Source of the DNA: Fidelibacterota bacterium
Lineage (GTDB): Bacteria > Marinisomatota > Marinisomatia > SCGC-AAA003-L08 > TMED6
Reading direction: 5' to 3'
DNA: 15,094 bases
Assembly: GCA_014239355.1 (NCBI GenBank)
Contig: JAAZYZ010000046.1
Coordinates: 1 to 15,094 of the forward strand
Under the pieces are notes generated by a model. It had not been told where the DNA came from, did not search any database, and saw nothing but the letters and a program-made list of their open reading frames with translations. A program made the translations under genes and the position numbers. Below, one piece after another: positions 14,230 through 15,094 of this stretch (its first letter is position 1; every line of letters starts with the position of its first letter).

Positions 14230-15094
14230 TTAATATTTATAATTTAACCCTAGACTAACATATGGAACTAAATCTATTTTTCCATCAAAATTTAAATCAT
14301 AAAAAGTATGTTTAAATTGACTGGTTAATGAAAAAGATTCATAAAGAGTCAGGTCTAGATCAAAGCCATAGATTAAATTTTCATCATATTGTTCAAACTC
14401 TTCTAACTTAAAGAAATTCTTTGAAAAATACATTCGTATTGATGTAGGAAAAAATACAATTTTTTTATTTATTAAATAATTAAATGAAATTGTATTAAAA
14501 AATGAATCATCAATATCACTTATGTTTTTAAAATATGAATAAGCTAAATCAAATTGATTGTTTTTATTGATCTTAAATTGAAATGAACTTGAAAAACCAT
14601 ATGTTGGATATACATTTTCAGCGTCATTAATCATTCCATACATATCTTTAGGTATAAATAGAGTAGAATCAGAATTTGAAAAATTTTCTAATAGCTCAGC
14701 TTCATCTGTATATAAAGCTTCATTTTCTGATATATTATACTCTCTAAATCTGATTTTTTCAAAATCATATGTTGAATTAAAATAATATGGAGAATAAATG
14801 GCTGAGTTATAATTTGCAGCTAGTGTAAACTCTACAATATTGTTAATATACTTAATACCTGGAAAAGCAATACCCCAAATACCTTTTCTTGATTTTTTAT
14901 CATTCGTAAACTCATCATCATCAACTCTTTTATAATATCTCTTTTCAGGATAATCTATTGCAGAAATTTCACCTATAAAAAATACTTTTTTATCAAAGAA
15001 ATCAACAAAAGGAAAACTAAAGTCTACTTCAAATGCATTCACTTCTCTATTAAAACCCTGAGTTTCATCTTGATAATTGGAAAATTGATTTAAA
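14230..15094 (-). CDS. Outer-membrane beta-barrel protein, C-terminal part (runs off window edge)
   Basis: The last 287 residues of a larger protein; the frame is open to the window edge, and a GTG at 15042 has no reason to be the start. Alternating aromatic and polar strands (for example VEFTLAANYNSAIYSPYYF, IVFFPTSIRMYFSKNFF) and an aromatic C-terminus (SLGLNYKY) indicate an outer-membrane beta-barrel. The last 60 residues resemble those of the 530-residue barrel protein at 5593-7185: DENLIYGFDLDLTLYESFSL against DENTVYGYNLGVDISESMVL, followed in both by an Asp/Asn turn (DLNFDGKID here, DSNGDS there). An Asp-rich loop around EALYTDEAELLENFSNSDS may correspond to part of the insert of that protein. 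Signal peptide and N-terminal strands are outside the window. Role unknown; it is likely a paralogue of the other barrel. Confidence 0.75.
   Translation of the reverse strand, partial: LNQFSNYQDETQGFNREVNAFEVDFSFPFVDFFDKKVFFIGEISAIDYPEKRYYKRVDDDEFTNDKKSRKGIWGIAFPGIKYINNIVEFTLAANYNSAIYSPYYFNSTYDFEKIRFREYNISENEALYTDEAELLENFSNSDSTLFIPKDMYGMINDAENVYPTYGFSSSFQFKINKNNQFDLAYSYFKNISDIDDSFFNTISFNYLINKKIVFFPTSIRMYFSKNFFKLEEFEQYDENLIYGFDLDLTLYESFSLTSQFKHTFYDLNFDGKIDLVPYVSLGLNYKY

Noticed and set aside
15040..15042. GTG at 15042 as the start of the second barrel protein
   Set aside because: The frame remains open to the window edge and no signal peptide follows the GTG, so this is an internal valine codon.
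1..15094. CRISPR arrays, insertion sequences, tRNA or rRNA genes, defence or biosynthetic clusters
   Set aside because: No spaced direct repeats, transposase, integrase, tRNA-like cloverleaf or rRNA sequence was seen; apart from a few unknown proteins the content is core genes.

Overview
The window is a compact, AT-rich bacterial chromosome segment. Every gene I can support lies on the minus strand, with gaps of only a few bases or short overlaps. The outer-membrane barrels, the thrombospondin type 3 (TSP3)-like acidic repeats and a DUF5683-like protein point to a Gram-negative of the FCB side of the tree. A marine lineage such as Marinimicrobia (SAR406) fits best, but this is an inference; no rRNA or phylogenetic marker was compared here. 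Nearly everything is housekeeping. I found no phage, transposon, CRISPR or defence locus.

Read in the direction of transcription (high to low coordinates), the window opens with the 3' part of an outer-membrane barrel protein cut by the window edge (14230-15094). An 81-base gap with a plausible promoter follows, then a small lysine-rich protein of unknown function (13807-14148). Next comes a full-length 'large' signal recognition particle RNA with both Alu and S domains (about 13528-13796). Twelve bases after it starts the replication/repair block dnaX - ebfC (ybaB) - recR, then pgsA (phospholipid synthesis) and cinA. The SRP RNA - dnaX - ebfC - recR order matches the known Bacillus subtilis arrangement.

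A 134-base leader separates cinA from recA. It is the largest gap without an RNA or protein gene, and it holds a perfect 10-bp inverted repeat upstream of a good recA ribosome binding site. After recA come, almost without spaces, a YwaF/TMEM164-like multipass membrane protein, a 530-residue outer-membrane barrel with an acidic TSP3-like insert, alaS, gcvPB (glycine decarboxylase subunit 2), a PPC/DUF296 protein, ridA, a DUF5683-like membrane protein, and the 5' part of purF running off the low-coordinate edge.

The genes fall into two or three probable transcription units: (small ORF - SRP RNA - dnaX - ebfC - recR - pgsA - cinA) and (recA through purF). The second mixes recombination, envelope, translation and amino-acid/purine metabolism. 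Within it, gcvPB - PPC - ridA - purF has a loose metabolic logic: glycine and PLP-enzyme chemistry, removal of reactive enamines, then purine synthesis. The most interesting items are the dyad in front of recA, the tight SRP RNA/dnaX junction, a possible translational frameshift signal in dnaX, the YwaF/TMEM164 protein with a conserved Cys/His pair, and the two related barrel proteins. I do not see a clear new multi-gene system.
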